A stretch of 41,340 bases of DNA from CAYVAP01 sp964343195 (GCA_964343195.1 CAYFIR010000052.1:1-41340), one strand, 5' to 3'; positions 7,547-17,175 are shown, numbered from the stretch's first letter. The notes: generated by a model from the sequence alone, not told the origin. A program made the numbers and translations.

Positions 7547-9067
7547 ATGGCAATGATGAACATAAGGCCTTTGATCCATCGGTACTTTGTGGGGGTGATC
7601 CTCATGCTGGGCTTCACAATTAATGGACTGGCGCAGGGGCCCGGATTGTTTGTGGACCTCTGTCGGTTTCAGGACACTCAAACGGGTGATCCCATGGTAC
7701 AGATTTACACGGCCGTGGCTGGCCAAACCATCACCTTTGAGGAAGTAGGAGAAAATCGGTACCAGTGCCGCGTTCACGTACGAATGGTACTGGAACGGAT
7801 TACTGAAGAAGATACTTTGCAGATCGATGGCGATAGCTTTAACCTGGTCCTGCCACAGGAGCGCTTATTGCCCGATACTACCATGGAGGCCAGGCAAAAT
7901 GCCAACCTGTTTTACCAGCACCAGTTGAGGCTGGAGCCAGGAAGGTACAGGCTGGTTGTTTTTGCGGTCGACAGTTTTGCTTCGAAACCAGTGATGGTGA
8001 CAGCGATCAATGAATTTGGGATGGAAAGGCTGGCCCCCAATGAATTTGCCTTCAGTGATGTGAAATGGGTAGCTGGACAGATGCCCAGAAGTGGGAGGAC
8101 GCGAAGCGGAAGGGATGACCTGATCCCCATGGTCACCAACAGCACATTTTTTAACGAGGACACCCTCGAGTTTTACCAGGAAATCTACAACGCTGCTTCG
8201 GTATTTGATGAGCGTTTCCTTATTCGGGCGGTGATTTTTCAGGGCGAAAACCGGCTTTATAACTATGAAACTCAGCCAGAACCAAGGAACATCTATTCTA
8301 TTCCGATCAATGCCTTTAAACAGGCGATCTACATTGGCAACCTTAGCTCCAATATTTACCATCTGCAGATCGAACTGATCAACGAAAGAAATCGCACTGT
8401 ACAGACCTATCGAAAGAAATTCTATGTGTACAACTCCCGGCGGGATGCGGACTTTGAACAGAGCATAGCCATCCGTAAGTCGGAGACAGATATGTTCAAC
8501 TCCTATCGGGATCAGGACCTGGATATGTTGATCCAGACCCTGATGTATAAAGCAACCACTCAGGAGCAAAACTTCATGGTAGCGCTGGAGAATCCCCAGC
8601 AAAAACGAAACTTCCTCTACAGCTTTTTTGAGCGCCGTCTGGACATGAATCCCGGACAGACCGTCCAGTCCATGTGGAATGGGCACCTGACTACCCTAAA
8701 ATATGTGAATCAGCACTTTGGTGCGGCAGGGATGCAGGGCTGGCAGACTGACCGTGGGCGCGTTTGGCTTACATATGGTCCCCCCAATGACGTCGAACGC
8801 TTCCCATTCGAGTCTGGGCTTGTTCCCTATGAAATCTGGCGATACAACAGACTGGAGTCCCAGACTAATGTAGTTTTCATTTTCTACGAATCAGACCGGG
8901 CTACCGGTGCCTACCCGCTGCTACACTCCACCCGATATGGAGAGTTGAATAATCCGAGATGGCAGGAACAGCTTCGAGCCGGAAGCGGGGGACGGTTGCC
9001 GGGCAATGTGGACTACGAACGGAAGCCGGGATCGGCTATCGACAGCCGACTGGACATCAAGGACTGA
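7547..9067 (+). CDS. Secreted GWxTD-domain protein
   Basis: A 506-residue exported protein with a signal peptide (residues ~1-29, ending GLAQ). The central part is beta-rich. The C-terminal third holds the GWxTD domain, named for the motif seen here as GWQTD at about residue 398, followed by RGRVWLTYGPPND and PYEIWRYN. These proteins are widespread in Bacteroidota and neighbouring phyla; their biochemical role is undefined. The start at 7547 has near in-frame ATGs at 7556 and 7559; all keep the signal peptide. The gene is divergent from wbqC (97-base gap) and converges on the large regulator gene at 9218. Confidence 0.87.
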   Translation: MAMMNIRPLIHRYFVGVILMLGFTINGLAQGPGLFVDLCRFQDTQTGDPMVQIYTAVAGQTITFEEVGENRYQCRVHVRMVLERITEEDTLQIDGDSFNLVLPQERLLPDTTMEARQNANLFYQHQLRLEPGRYRLVVFAVDSFASKPVMVTAINEFGMERLAPNEFAFSDVKWVAGQMPRSGRTRSGRDDLIPMVTNSTFFNEDTLEFYQEIYNAASVFDERFLIRAVIFQGENRLYNYETQPEPRNIYSIPINAFKQAIYIGNLSSNIYHLQIELINERNRTVQTYRKKFYVYNSRRDADFEQSIAIRKSETDMFNSYRDQDLDMLIQTLMYKATTQEQNFMVALENPQQKRNFLYSFFERRLDMNPGQTVQSMWNGHLTTLKYVNQHFGAAGMQGWQTDRGRVWLTYGPPNDVERFPFESGLVPYEIWRYNRLESQTNVVFIFYESDRATGAYPLLHSTRYGELNNPRWQEQLRAGSGGRLPGNVDYERKPGSAIDSRLDIKD

Positions 9068-9137
9068 CAGCCGACTGATTGGGGAGTTTCCACTCGCTAA
9101 CCTGGATGAAGGTCCAGCTATTCCAGGCTAGCAGGAA

Positions 9138-9204
9138 GCAGACAAATGAGTCAGATGGTTTCAACCTGTTTGATCATCTGCGCTCTCAAAATCGATCTGT
9201 CTGC
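9138..9204. terminator. Nested inverted repeats between convergent genes
   Basis: GCAGACA (9138-9144) faces TGTCTGC (9198-9204), and inside them CAGATG (9152-9157) faces CATCTG (9175-9180). The long loops make this a weaker hairpin than the other terminators here, but it lies in the 150-base gap where the GWxTD and regulator transcripts meet and is followed by TTTGTC. Confidence 0.35.
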
Positions 9205-9217
9205 TTTGTCGCTCTGC

Positions 9218-12106
9218 TCAGAAATTTGCCATGAAATCGTTTAGATTGGTCTCTTTGTCCAGGTTGAGCTTCTTGCGGAGTCGGTATCGGCTGATTTCTA
9301 CTCCGCGCACCGAGATATTCATCAGTGGAGCAATCTCTTTAGTAGACAGGTTCATCCTGAGATAGGCGCAGAGTCGTGAATCTTTGGCAGTCAGTTGTGG
9401 ATACTGCTCCTGAATCCGCCGGAGGAAGCCCGCATGTACCTGATCAAAATGGGCTGCAAACTGCTGCCAATCAGACTCAAACTGCTCTTCCTGAGTCAAT
9501 TCCCGGAGAACCTTTTTGAGGTCGCTGGCTCCAGGATGTTCAGGATACCGCTTGATCAGATTTTCTACACGGGTTTTGAGATGGGAGATGGCCTCATTTT
9601 TTTGTACAAGGTGAAGGGTTGCAGTAGCTAACTGCTGGGACTGGTGCTGGAGTTCATCGGCGAGTTTCTGTTCCTGAAGGGAAGTCAACAACTGTTTGGT
9701 ATCCTGGATGATTTCCTGTTGGGCTGCAGACTCCCGCCTGTATTCTGAGGTAAGCTCCGCCTTTTCACGTTCAAATCTTCGTCTGGGCAGTAAAATCAAT
9801 CCACTGACAATCAGCAGCGCCACGATGGCATATATGGCCTTGGCCAGTGAGGTCGCGTACCACGGGGGAAGGATGGTAAAGCGAAACCTGGCTGGAAGGC
9901 TGACTTCATCCCGGACGTTTTTTGCCTGAACTTCGAATGTATAATTCCCCGCAGACAGATTGGTGAACTCTTTTACATGGCGTTCAGTCCACTCACTCCA
10001 CTTATTTGATTGACCCAATAACCGAAAGCGGAAGGTGAGCTGATTGGGCTCTTCGAAGTTTGGGGCAGCACAGTCAAACCTGAAGGCATCCTGCTTGCTG
10101 TGAAATGGTATGGCAAAGGAGCCTACATCGCCATAGCCTCCGAATACCAGAGCTAGGGAGTCTGTTTCGTTCCAGACTTCCGAGATGAGGGCCTGCCATG
10201 TATTTGCGGAGGTATCATTGAGGGTCCTATCATACTGGTATGCCAGGAACCCTTTTTCCAGGCCGAGGATTAGCCAGTCGTCACCTATGGGCTGAACCTG
10301 TTCGAAGCCTCCTACCAGTTCTCCCTGTGGGATCAGTAACCCCTGATGGGAGATGCTTTTTTGGAGTCCTTCATCCTCGATCCATAATACTCCGATCCCT
10401 TCCTCGGTAACATACCAAACGTTGCCATTTGAGTCTTCGGTAAGCCGTATGATTCTGCTATTTGTATCAAGGTATTTTTGATAGGCGGTAGAAGCCTCAA
10501 AGCGGTCGTTATCGGCCTGATAGGAGTACAGCCCATGGCTTCCAGCTATGACCATTTCCCCCTTCACCTCAAATACGTGGTTAAGAAGTGCTGAAGGGAG
10601 ACCAGAGTCCTCATCATAGCGGCGAAACTGTACTGTATTGGCTGGTAAATCTGCCTCCAGACGAAAAACCCCTCGATAGGGATGGGAAACCCATATGTCT
10701 GCTGTTTTGGGATCCTGTACCAGAAAGCGGGAGGACTCTGAAAATCCTTGCAGGGGAGTTCCCTGTGGGGTAGCAGATGAAGGATGCTGGATGGCAATTA
10801 ATCCCGTATAAGTGCCCGCGACCAGGTATTCGGGCTGGTTTTTAAGCTGGATGAAATTCCAGACCCCGTTGGTCCCGGGGATGTATTGACTGCTGGTGCC
10901 ATCGATGATAAATGCACCTCGATGGTGCCCAAGCCACAATCTGTCGTTGATTACCCTGAGGCCCCAGACCTGTCCCTGGGTGCCTGGAACCAGTTGCCAT
11001 TCTCTGACTGAGCTTGTGGACTGTGAAGTGTTCCAGGGGTAGTAGTAGAGGCCATTTGAAGTTCCCAGATATAGGAATCCTTGATGAAGGGCGGCTGCAT
11101 AGGCCGTTCCATTTAAAGGAGCGTCAGGAAATACCTGACGGAATGGTGAGTTGATATCCAGTCGGTCTATGCCATAACTAAGGCCTGTCCATAGCTTGCC
11201 CGTCTTGTCCACGAAAAGAGAAAGAGCGTTGTTATCCTGAAGGGCATCAGAGAGTCCGGGTCCAGAGAGGAGTTCTCCCTCGGGAGAAATGATCATGATC
11301 CCGGCTCTGGTAGTCCCTACGGCTATTTTATCCGGACTTAGCTGGCAAATTGTTGATATCTGATTCTCCACCCAAAACTCATCTCGTCTTGTGGAGAAGG
11401 TGGTCAGCTGTCCGGAGTCCAATTTCCAGAAGCCATGATCAAGAGTGGCAAATACAAGTTGCTTATCTGGGGTGATAAACCCTCCTATGGCACGCATGTC
11501 TTTCAACTCATTGGAAGGAGCTTTCCATTCTATGTGATCCTGTATCCAAATCCCCAGACCTTTTTCGGCACTTTGTACCCAAAGTTGCCCGGCTACCTGT
11601 GCCATAAACAGGAATGGGCCAGGTACTTCCAGAGTACCTGCCTGTCCTTCAGAAAACCTGATCAGGTAATCGGAAGTCCTGCAAAAAACATCCTGTCCCA
11701 ATACCTCGATGTCCCACACATCAGCGAAATCCTGTACTCCCTTTGGGAGGGTAGTTTTGAGTGAGGAGTAAACCAGCCGGCCCACACTGTCAGGGAAAAA
11801 GTACCCCAGTTCATTTTGGCCTCCCACCAGCACCCTGCCTTGATTCCAAATAGCGAGCGATCGAACGATGGTCCGGTTTGGAAGAGGGTAGGTATCCCAA
11901 TGCACCCCGTCGAAGGACAGGAGTCCACTATTATTGGCAAAAAACAATCGCCCAACTGAATCCTGGGCTATATCCCAGGTTTGAGTACCTGCTCCATGCT
12001 CCTCTTTGGTATAATGTTGAACCAGGGGGAGCCCAATGTCTGCGGCCAATCGGATGGGAATGACCGCGGCAAAACCTATAAGAATGAGTTTTAATAGTGT
12101 TTTCAA
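9218..12106 (-). CDS. Membrane-spanning sensor/regulator: propeller-like sensor, Y_Y_Y domain, LuxR-type HTH (probable PUL regulator)
   Basis: A 962-residue one-component regulator. An N-terminal signal/anchor segment (~1-22) is followed by ~650 residues of beta-propeller-like repeats (for example DSVGRLFFANNSGLLSFDG and DKTGKLWTGLSYGIDRLD), as in the periplasmic sensors of hybrid two-component systems. A Y_Y_Y (triple tyrosine) domain lies at ~670-748, a membrane segment at ~752-774, a coiled coil at ~778-850, and a LuxR-like HTH at ~905-962 (LSTKEIAPLMNISVRGVEISRYRLRKKL). There is no histidine kinase or receiver, so ligand binding outside would be coupled directly to DNA binding inside. Being divergent from the glucan-utilisation genes, with a repeated 8-mer in the shared promoter region, it is the likely regulator of that locus (inference). 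Confidence 0.9.
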   Translation of the reverse strand: MKTLLKLILIGFAAVIPIRLAADIGLPLVQHYTKEEHGAGTQTWDIAQDSVGRLFFANNSGLLSFDGVHWDTYPLPNRTIVRSLAIWNQGRVLVGGQNELGYFFPDSVGRLVYSSLKTTLPKGVQDFADVWDIEVLGQDVFCRTSDYLIRFSEGQAGTLEVPGPFLFMAQVAGQLWVQSAEKGLGIWIQDHIEWKAPSNELKDMRAIGGFITPDKQLVFATLDHGFWKLDSGQLTTFSTRRDEFWVENQISTICQLSPDKIAVGTTRAGIMIISPEGELLSGPGLSDALQDNNALSLFVDKTGKLWTGLSYGIDRLDINSPFRQVFPDAPLNGTAYAAALHQGFLYLGTSNGLYYYPWNTSQSTSSVREWQLVPGTQGQVWGLRVINDRLWLGHHRGAFIIDGTSSQYIPGTNGVWNFIQLKNQPEYLVAGTYTGLIAIQHPSSATPQGTPLQGFSESSRFLVQDPKTADIWVSHPYRGVFRLEADLPANTVQFRRYDEDSGLPSALLNHVFEVKGEMVIAGSHGLYSYQADNDRFEASTAYQKYLDTNSRIIRLTEDSNGNVWYVTEEGIGVLWIEDEGLQKSISHQGLLIPQGELVGGFEQVQPIGDDWLILGLEKGFLAYQYDRTLNDTSANTWQALISEVWNETDSLALVFGGYGDVGSFAIPFHSKQDAFRFDCAAPNFEEPNQLTFRFRLLGQSNKWSEWTERHVKEFTNLSAGNYTFEVQAKNVRDEVSLPARFRFTILPPWYATSLAKAIYAIVALLIVSGLILLPRRRFEREKAELTSEYRRESAAQQEIIQDTKQLLTSLQEQKLADELQHQSQQLATATLHLVQKNEAISHLKTRVENLIKRYPEHPGASDLKKVLRELTQEEQFESDWQQFAAHFDQVHAGFLRRIQEQYPQLTAKDSRLCAYLRMNLSTKEIAPLMNISVRGVEISRYRLRKKLNLDKETNLNDFMANF

Positions 12107-12150
12107 CCCGGGTTTGTTTGAGGTGGGACTATTTCACGCTTCGAAAGCAA

Positions 12151-12234
12151 TGATGTAGAAATAAATATATGCAAAATTATATTGATGTAGTACTGTTGGG
12201 GTGTTGTGGCAAGAGTGATGTAGTGTTGATGTAG
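12151..12234. promoter_or_regulatory. Array of four TGATGTAG direct repeats in the divergent PUL promoter
   Basis: Exact TGATGTAG copies start at 12151, 12183, 12216 and 12227, all in the same orientation, 32, 33 and 11 bases apart, i.e. about three, three and one helical turns. A one-mismatch copy, TGATATAG, starts at 12291, 64 bases further. All sites would face the same side of the helix. The last exact copy ends 31 bases before the rightward minus-7 element, a usual place for an activator next to RNA polymerase. Binding by the divergent HTH regulator is inference. Confidence 0.6.
12172..12179 (-). promoter_or_regulatory. Candidate minus-7 element for the regulator gene
   Basis: CAAAATTA on the plus strand reads TAATTTTG leftward, an exact TAnnTTTG. 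Transcription would start near 12166, about 60 bases before the regulator's ATG. No minus-33 TTTG is found at the expected distance, which suggests weak or activator-assisted transcription. It lies between two TGATGTAG copies. Confidence 0.45.
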
Positions 12235-12265
12235 TGGTAGGGGGTATTCAAGACATTGAAAATGT

Positions 12266-12273
12266 TATATTTG
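12266..12273 (+). promoter_or_regulatory. Candidate minus-7 element for the PUL
   Basis: TATATTTG is an exact TAnnTTTG. Transcription would begin near 12278, giving a leader of about 75 bases before the ATG at 12353. No TTTG or TTG sits 19-21 bases upstream (the sequence there is G-rich), which fits a promoter that needs an activator bound at the adjacent TGATGTAG copies. Confidence 0.5.
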
Positions 12274-12352
12274 ATAGTGTTTTTTTACAATGATATAGCC
12301 AGAAGGCTCTATCGAAAGCTTTTTTTCTTTCCTTAATTAATAATTCTTACCA

Positions 12353-13906
12353 ATGATGAGAAAACTATTACTACTATTTGTTGTGTTCGCCCTGGGAGCA
12401 CTGAGTGCTAAGGCCCAAACCTCCAGTGAGATGATTCTGGATTTCGAGATGCCTGAGACCTCAACCACCTTTCAGTACTTTGGTAGCACCCTGGATCCAA
12501 CCTTGAACCGAGTCATTGCCAACCCTGATATGTCCGGTATCAACGTGTCTGACAGTGTAGCCGAGTTGGTTAAGCCTACTGGTTCTCAGGTGTGGGCCGG
12601 TGCCTTCTCCAACCCAAATCCACAGCGGAAGGTTGATCTCACCAATCTGGATCAGACAGAAGGCTCTATCAGCATGAAAGTATGGGCTCCTTCTGCCGTT
12701 AATGTACTATTCAAGCTTGAGGACAACGGCGTGAACGGCAATGTATGGGAGAAGAACTACCAGCTAACCACTGCTGGTGCATGGGAAGAAATTTCTGTGA
12801 ATCCATTTGAAAATGGTGATAATGACGCTGGTGCTGCCCCTCCTGCTGCTGGCTTTAACTGGAATCGTATAGTGGTATTCATGGACTTTGGTCAGGATAC
12901 CAACACAGTTGAGCAGGTATATTACTTTGATGACATTCAGGTGAATGGCATTCTACCATCTGACTCCATCACTGTTGACTTTGCAGTTGACATGAATGAG
13001 TATGGTGCAGCTTTCACTCAGCCATACGTGAGCGGTGAGTTCAATGACTGGAATGGTACTGCCAACCCACTTGCTGACGGTGACAGTGATGGCATCTGGA
13101 CCGCATCTGTTCGCATGCTGCAGGGAACCTATGAGTACAAGTTTCAGGTGGATGATTGGAGTGACGATGAGAAGTTCAACGGTACAGAAGTTTGCACCAT
13201 TACGGACCCCAGTGGTCAGTTTATAAACCGGGTAGGTACCTGGAATGCTGATACTGCTTTGACTCAGGTGCTGTGGGGAAGCTGCTACGCTGCTGGTGAG
13301 GGCGCGACCATTACCATCAACCTGGGCTTCCCAGCAGGAGTAACTCCTGATTCTACAGGTATATTCATCGCCGGCGGTAGCGAGTTTGGTGCTGCGCCCA
13401 ATGCTTTCGAACTGAAGGATGACGACGGTGATGGCATCTACTCAGTTACATTTGAGCGTGGAGTGGGATTCTCAGGATACCACACCTTCACCAACGGCGC
13501 ATGCCCTGACTATGGTTGTAAGGAGGATATCACTGGTCAGGCTTGTGCTGATCCAAATAACTTCAACGATCGTTTCATCAACGCTGTATCCGCTGATACT
13601 GTAATCAACACCTGCTTTGGCGAGTGTTCTGAGTCTACCGACTGCTCTACTTCAAACCTGAGAAACCTGTCTGAGGGAGTATTTACTGTCAAGCCCACCA
13701 TGGTGACTCGCTTTGCTGAGCTGACTTTCGAGAATACGCTGCCCAAACAGATTTCTGTCATTAGCCTTTCAGGTAAGGTGATGAGCGTTGAGTCGACCAA
13801 CGCCGCTAGCTTCCGTCTGGATATGGAAGGCCTTGCTGCTGGCATGTACTTCATCCGTGTAGATGAAGGCCAGCGTTCTGCAATCCAGAAAGTATTGAAG
13901 CAGTAA
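12353..13906 (+). CDS. T9SS-exported glycan-binding-like protein, first gene of the PUL
   Basis: A 517-residue protein. Residues 1-22 are a signal peptide (LSAKAQ), ~25-200 a beta-rich region resembling a galactose-binding-like carbohydrate module, and ~205-310 a CBM48/AMPK-type early-set domain (VSGEFNDWNG, then DGDSDGIWTASV and GTYEYKFQVDDW). A second such region at ~320-435 shows DDDGDGIYSVTF and is Cys-rich. Residues ~440-517 form a type A T9SS sorting domain (ISVISLSGKV, LAAGMYFIRVDEGQ). It would be delivered to the cell surface or medium. No catalytic motif is visible, so glycan capture is the likely role. Codons look biased as in a highly expressed gene. A strong terminator follows, before susC. 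Family names of the N-terminal modules are approximate. Confidence 0.8.
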   Translation: MMRKLLLLFVVFALGALSAKAQTSSEMILDFEMPETSTTFQYFGSTLDPTLNRVIANPDMSGINVSDSVAELVKPTGSQVWAGAFSNPNPQRKVDLTNLDQTEGSISMKVWAPSAVNVLFKLEDNGVNGNVWEKNYQLTTAGAWEEISVNPFENGDNDAGAAPPAAGFNWNRIVVFMDFGQDTNTVEQVYYFDDIQVNGILPSDSITVDFAVDMNEYGAAFTQPYVSGEFNDWNGTANPLADGDSDGIWTASVRMLQGTYEYKFQVDDWSDDEKFNGTEVCTITDPSGQFINRVGTWNADTALTQVLWGSCYAAGEGATITINLGFPAGVTPDSTGIFIAGGSEFGAAPNAFELKDDDGDGIYSVTFERGVGFSGYHTFTNGACPDYGCKEDITGQACADPNNFNDRFINAVSADTVINTCFGECSESTDCSTSNLRNLSEGVFTVKPTMVTRFAELTFENTLPKQISVISLSGKVMSVESTNAASFRLDMEGLAAGMYFIRVDEGQRSAIQKVLKQ

Positions 13907-13928
13907 GCTAAACACTGAAAACCCATTG

Positions 13929-13976
13929 GTAAGGAACCCCGGTCGGGGCCGGCTCTGTACTGGGGTTCCTTATTTT
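13929..13976 (+). terminator. Rho-independent terminator/attenuator between the CBM-like gene and susC
   Basis: AAGGAACCCC (13931-13940) pairs perfectly with GGGGTTCCTT (13962-13971); the stem extends inward by three pairs (GGT with ACT, one wobble) and outward by T-A, and is followed by ATTTT. It begins 24 bases after the stop. As no exact minus-7 element is visible before susC, partial read-through could set a high ratio of the first gene to susC (inference). Confidence 0.8.
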
Positions 13977-14076
13977 CTATCTCCATTCCTCGTAATGAAC
14001 CACCCCATTGATGACCTGGCATAACAAGAGCCAGGGCAAATGGGGGATATTTTCTTTCATTCCTAAACAGGAACTC

Positions 14077-17000
14077 ATGAAAAAACTACTATGGCTACTC
14101 CTTTTCTGTGGCCTGCTGGGAACCACAGTTTCTCTGGCTCAGACCAGTACTGTGATAGGCAAGGTGACCGATGAAGACGGAAATCCCTTGATCAGTGCAG
14201 CTGTTATCCTTCAGGGAACTACCCAGGGGGTCTATACCGATCTGGAGGGTAATTATGAAATCCTCGTCAATGGACCCGAAGATGTGCTTCTGTATCGATA
14301 CCTGGGGTTCGAACCCCAGGAGATTACCGTGGGCGACCAAACCCGGATAAACGTAGTCATGGGCTCTTCTACCTCTACACTTGAAGAAGTGGTCGTGGTA
14401 GGCTACACTGCCCAGAAAAGATCCGAAATTACAGGCTCGGTTTCCAGTATCAGTGCCGATGAAATCGCCGAAACGCCGGTCCTGCGCGTAGAGCAAGCCC
14501 TGCAAGGGCGTGCAGCAGGTATTCAGGTGACCCAAAACTCAGGCTCGCCTGGCTCCGGATTGAGTGTCCGTATACGTGGCCTGGGCACCATCAATAACAG
14601 CGATCCGCTGTATGTAGTTGACGGAGTGCTGGTTAGCGGACTGGATTTCCTCAATCCTAATGACATTGAGTCCATTAACATCCTCAAGGATGCTGCTTCT
14701 GCGGCGATCTATGGCACCAATGGCGCCAATGGGGTCGTGATCATCACCACCAAGAAGGGAAGTCGGAACCAGGAAGCTCAGATCAGTTACGATGGATATT
14801 ATGGGGTGCAGGAACCCTGGAAAAAACTCAACCTGCTAACTGCAGAGGAGTACGCCATTTTCATTAACGAATCTCGAATCAATGCCGGGTTACCGATATT
14901 TCCTGAGCTATCTGATCCCTCCAGCTATGGGGTTGGAACAGACTGGCAGGACGAAGTAATCGGCCGTGCACCCATTACCAGTCATCAGCTATCGGTTACA
15001 GGGGGAAATCAGTCATCCAACTATGCCCTTTCCGGGAACTACTTCCAGCAGGATGGCATTGTCGGAGGGGAGAAAGCAGGCTTTGACCGACTTACCCTGC
15101 GCTTCAACTCGGACTATGACCTGAGTGACAGGCTCTTCGCAGGGACCCGGATCAACTTTGTCCAGATCAGCCGTAACTTCCTGCCGGAAAACAATGAGTT
15201 TTCAACGCCGCTGGTTAGAGCCCTGAACCTTGATCCAACCTCTCCTGTGCAGGATGATCAGGGAAATTACCTGCCTTCAAGGTTCCTGGATACAGATATA
15301 TTCAACCCTGTAAACCAGATCAACAATACCTACAACGAATTTAACAACGATCGGATATTCGGAGCGGTGTATGCCGAGATGGAAATCATCCCGGGCCTCA
15401 AGGCCAAGTCAACCATTAATTTGGACCTCACCAATGCCATTCAGCGCACCTTTAGGCCCAAGGACTCTCTGAGTATCAATGACAATACACCGATTAACTC
15501 GGTGACCTTCCAGAACTTCCGCTGGTTCAACTATCAGTGGGACAATACCCTGACCTACCAAACGACGGTTCAGGAGAATCACAGCCTCTTTTTCATGGTA
15601 GGAACCTCGGCCCGACAGGAGCGCTATGAATTTCAGGTGGCCTCTCGTGACAGCCTGTTATTCAACGACGTACGCTATGCCTATTTGAACAATGGTTCCA
15701 ATCGCCGGGTGGATCAGACCTCAGGAGGTGGAATCGAAGAATCCGCTCTGCTGTCATTCTTTGGCCGAGCCAATTACAGCTACCGGGGTAAATACCTGGC
15801 AACAGTTATATTCAGGGCGGATGGCTCCTCCCGTTTTGGGCCAGCCAATCGCTTTGGATACTTTCCATCTGTATCACTGGGCTGGCTGGTTTCCGAAGAA
15901 GACTTCATGGCCTCTGCTGTTGCCGTGAACTTCCTGAAGTTGCGCGCTAGCTGGGGACAAAATGGAAACCAGAACATTGCCAACTACCAGTATCAGGCAT
16001 TGATTTCCCGATTCTATGAAGGCAATGGAGCCAATGGGACTTATTCCTACATATTTGGTCCAGGTGAACTACAGCGAGGTGGAGCAGCCCCCAGCCGCCG
16101 CCCCAACGAGGACATCTTCTGGGAGACCACCGAACAGTACAACGTCGGTGTGGATCTCGGTTTGTGGAATGATAAACTGTATATGAGTGCAGACGCATTT
16201 TTGCGCTACACCAACGACATGCTCCTGACTCCTCAGGAACTCGGCCACGTCGGTGCCCTTAACTCGGTTGTCAACATTGGCAGCATGAAAAACCAGGGAG
16301 TAGAGTTTGCCGCAAATTACCAGGGCGATATCTCTCCTCAGGTCAACTTTAGCCTGGGAGGAAACGTCTCATACATCCAGAACGAACTGGTAAGCCTGGG
16401 GAGCGACGGCGAAGAGCCAATTTTTACGGGCTTCCTGCAGCAGGCCAATGCGAACATCGCCCGGACAGATGTCGGATTTCCGGTAGGCCACTATTATGGC
16501 TTCGAAACAGACGGCATTTTCCAAAATCAGGAGGAAGTTGATTCGCATGCCTTCCAGTCTGATGGGACTTCTCCCGGTGACCTGCGATTTGTAGATCAAC
16601 TAACCGTAGATACCGATGGAGATGGCATCCCTGACGAAGCCGATGGCATCATCAACGATGATGATCAGGTTGTGATCGGAAATCCTTCTCCAGACTGGAA
16701 CTTTGGTTTTACGGCTTCGGTGAGTGGGTACGGGTTTGACATGAGCCTCTTCCTACAGGGAGTAGCTGGCAACGAAGTGTATCGCGGCTTTACCCGCTAC
16801 GACTTTGAGATGGCCAATCAGCCTGTATCCCGACTCAACCGCTGGACCCCAACCAATCCTTCTGCCACAGAGCCACGCGCGATATGGGGCGATCCCAACC
16901 AGAATGCCCGAGTTTCGGACTTCTTCGTAGAGGACGGTTCCTTCATGCGGATCAAGAACATCCAGCTGGGCTACAGTCTGCCCACCATCTTGCTGAACAA

Positions 17001-17175
17001 GCTGAATGTCAGTAAAATAAGGGTCTATGCTGCGGTACAACACCTGTTTACTTTTACCAAATATTCCGGACTTGATCCGGAGATAGGCAGCCGTGGAACC
17101 CTGGAAATCGGCATTGACCGCGCCTTCTATCCTGCACCCCGAATCTGGCAGGGAGGCATTCAGATTGGGCTATAA
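14077..17175 (+). CDS. susC: SusC/RagA-family TonB-dependent outer-membrane transporter
   Basis: A 1032-residue outer-membrane protein. The order is a signal peptide (1-22, VSLAQ), a carboxypeptidase-D-like N-terminal extension (~25-105, GKVTDEDGNPLISAAV), the SusC hallmark LEEVVVVGY (~105), a plug domain (~115-230, VRIRGLGTINNSDPLYVVDG and ASAAIYGTNGANGVVIITTKKG), then a TonB-dependent barrel to the C-terminus. With SusD it forms the nutrient uptake pair that pulls oligosaccharides through the outer membrane using TonB energy. The frame is open from 14008, but the ATG at 14077 begins the signal peptide. susD follows after 67 bases. The substrate is inferred from the GH16 genes, not from this protein. 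Confidence 0.96.
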   Translation: MKKLLWLLLFCGLLGTTVSLAQTSTVIGKVTDEDGNPLISAAVILQGTTQGVYTDLEGNYEILVNGPEDVLLYRYLGFEPQEITVGDQTRINVVMGSSTSTLEEVVVVGYTAQKRSEITGSVSSISADEIAETPVLRVEQALQGRAAGIQVTQNSGSPGSGLSVRIRGLGTINNSDPLYVVDGVLVSGLDFLNPNDIESINILKDAASAAIYGTNGANGVVIITTKKGSRNQEAQISYDGYYGVQEPWKKLNLLTAEEYAIFINESRINAGLPIFPELSDPSSYGVGTDWQDEVIGRAPITSHQLSVTGGNQSSNYALSGNYFQQDGIVGGEKAGFDRLTLRFNSDYDLSDRLFAGTRINFVQISRNFLPENNEFSTPLVRALNLDPTSPVQDDQGNYLPSRFLDTDIFNPVNQINNTYNEFNNDRIFGAVYAEMEIIPGLKAKSTINLDLTNAIQRTFRPKDSLSINDNTPINSVTFQNFRWFNYQWDNTLTYQTTVQENHSLFFMVGTSARQERYEFQVASRDSLLFNDVRYAYLNNGSNRRVDQTSGGGIEESALLSFFGRANYSYRGKYLATVIFRADGSSRFGPANRFGYFPSVSLGWLVSEEDFMASAVAVNFLKLRASWGQNGNQNIANYQYQALISRFYEGNGANGTYSYIFGPGELQRGGAAPSRRPNEDIFWETTEQYNVGVDLGLWNDKLYMSADAFLRYTNDMLLTPQELGHVGALNSVVNIGSMKNQGVEFAANYQGDISPQVNFSLGGNVSYIQNELVSLGSDGEEPIFTGFLQQANANIARTDVGFPVGHYYGFETDGIFQNQEEVDSHAFQSDGTSPGDLRFVDQLTVDTDGDGIPDEADGIINDDDQVVIGNPSPDWNFGFTASVSGYGFDMSLFLQGVAGNEVYRGFTRYDFEMANQPVSRLNRWTPTNPSATEPRAIWGDPNQNARVSDFFVEDGSFMRIKNIQLGYSLPTILLNKLNVSKIRVYAAVQHLFTFTKYSGLDPEIGSRGTLEIGIDRAFYPAPRIWQGGIQIGL

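Noticed and set aside
7865..8686. A 273-codon leftward frame inside the GWxTD gene
   Set aside because: It is a shadow of a well-supported gene and its translation has no recognisable motif or signal.
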